A stretch of 64,000 nucleotides of DNA from Comamonas sp. NLF-1-9 (lineage in GTDB: Bacteria; Pseudomonadota; Gammaproteobacteria; Burkholderiales; Burkholderiaceae_C). The translations under genes and the position numbers were made by a program. The notes beneath the pieces are model-generated. The model ran no database searches. It saw only the letters and a list, made by a program, of their open reading frames with translations, and was not told the origin of the DNA. Where the stretch lies: positions 1,488,001 through 1,552,000 of the forward strand of contig NZ_CP078069.1 of assembly GCF_019195435.1 (NCBI RefSeq), read 5' to 3'. This document shows positions 62,618 to 64,000 of this stretch, in pieces (the stretch's first letter is position 1; each line of letters opens with the position of its first letter).

Positions 62618-64000
<1,383 letters not shown>

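Overview
The window is a high-GC (roughly two-thirds G+C), gene-dense chromosomal segment. It most likely comes from a betaproteobacterium of the order Burkholderiales, probably family Comamonadaceae (the Acidovorax / Diaphorobacter / Ottowia neighbourhood). The basis is gene order typical of that group (moeA-thrC-hom-alaT; rpsF-priB-rpsR-rplI with dnaB; grpE-dnaK-dnaJ; pilMNOPQ next to aroB; lptM-lysA), the protein sequences, and a short dispersed intergenic repeat of a kind I associate with Comamonadaceae. No alignment or database search could be run; family calls rest on motifs and recognition.

Layout. 1-5.5 kb (minus): moeA (cut by the window edge), thrC, a PIN-toxin/Phd-antitoxin pair, hom and alaT, i.e. 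threonine/alanine metabolism with a toxin-antitoxin module lodged between hom and thrC. 5.5-8.3 kb (plus): an Mth938-like small protein, the peroxiredoxin bcp and a PIN-PhoH ATPase. 8.5-13.5 kb (minus): an ALDH7-type aldehyde dehydrogenase, dnaB and the ribosomal cluster rplI-rpsR-priB-rpsF, with a PilZ-domain gene on the plus strand between dnaB and rplI. 13.7-17.6 kb (plus): grpE-dnaK-dnaJ behind a sigma-32-type heat-shock promoter. 17.6-21 kb (minus): a polar amino-acid ABC transporter and a methyltransferase-like protein. 21-24.7 kb (minus): an MFS transporter, dgt and aroB. 24.8-31.4 kb (minus): an Ig-domain lipoprotein and the type IV pilus operon pilMNOPQ. 31.7-35.6 kb (plus): the class A penicillin-binding protein mrcA, lptM and lysA.

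35.6-38 kb (minus): the msrPQ periplasmic methionine-sulfoxide repair pair and a dihaem cytochrome c. 38.1-38.8 kb (plus): engB. 38.9-41.2 kb (minus): bioY and two LpxL-type acyltransferases. 41.25-45.9 kb (plus): a SAM-II-like riboswitch and metK, a NadM-Nudix fusion, and groES-groEL behind a CIRCE operator overlapping a sigma-32-like promoter. 46-50.6 kb (plus, with a tRNA-Leu on minus): a branched-chain amino-acid type binding protein, panB-panC and two glutathione S-transferases. 50.6-53.2 kb (minus): prpE and an isochorismatase-fold hydrolase. 53.3-59.4 kb (plus): an IclR regulator and a complete Liv-type ABC importer whose LivM permease and LivG ATPase are fused. 59.5-62.4 kb (minus): a short DUF1631-like protein and the ABC-F protein ettA. 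62.6 kb to the end (plus): a DEAD-box helicase of the RhlE type, cut by the window edge.

Most of the region is core housekeeping. The parts that depart from the usual pattern are the toxin-antitoxin insertion in the threonine operon, a low-complexity in-frame insertion in ThrC, a seven-copy 45-50 bp repeat family (one copy encodes the end of AlaT, another separates groES from groEL), the SAM-II-like leader on metK, and an Ig-domain lipoprotein where aroK would be expected between pilQ and aroB. I saw no CRISPR array, prophage, insertion sequence or obvious new multi-gene defence system.
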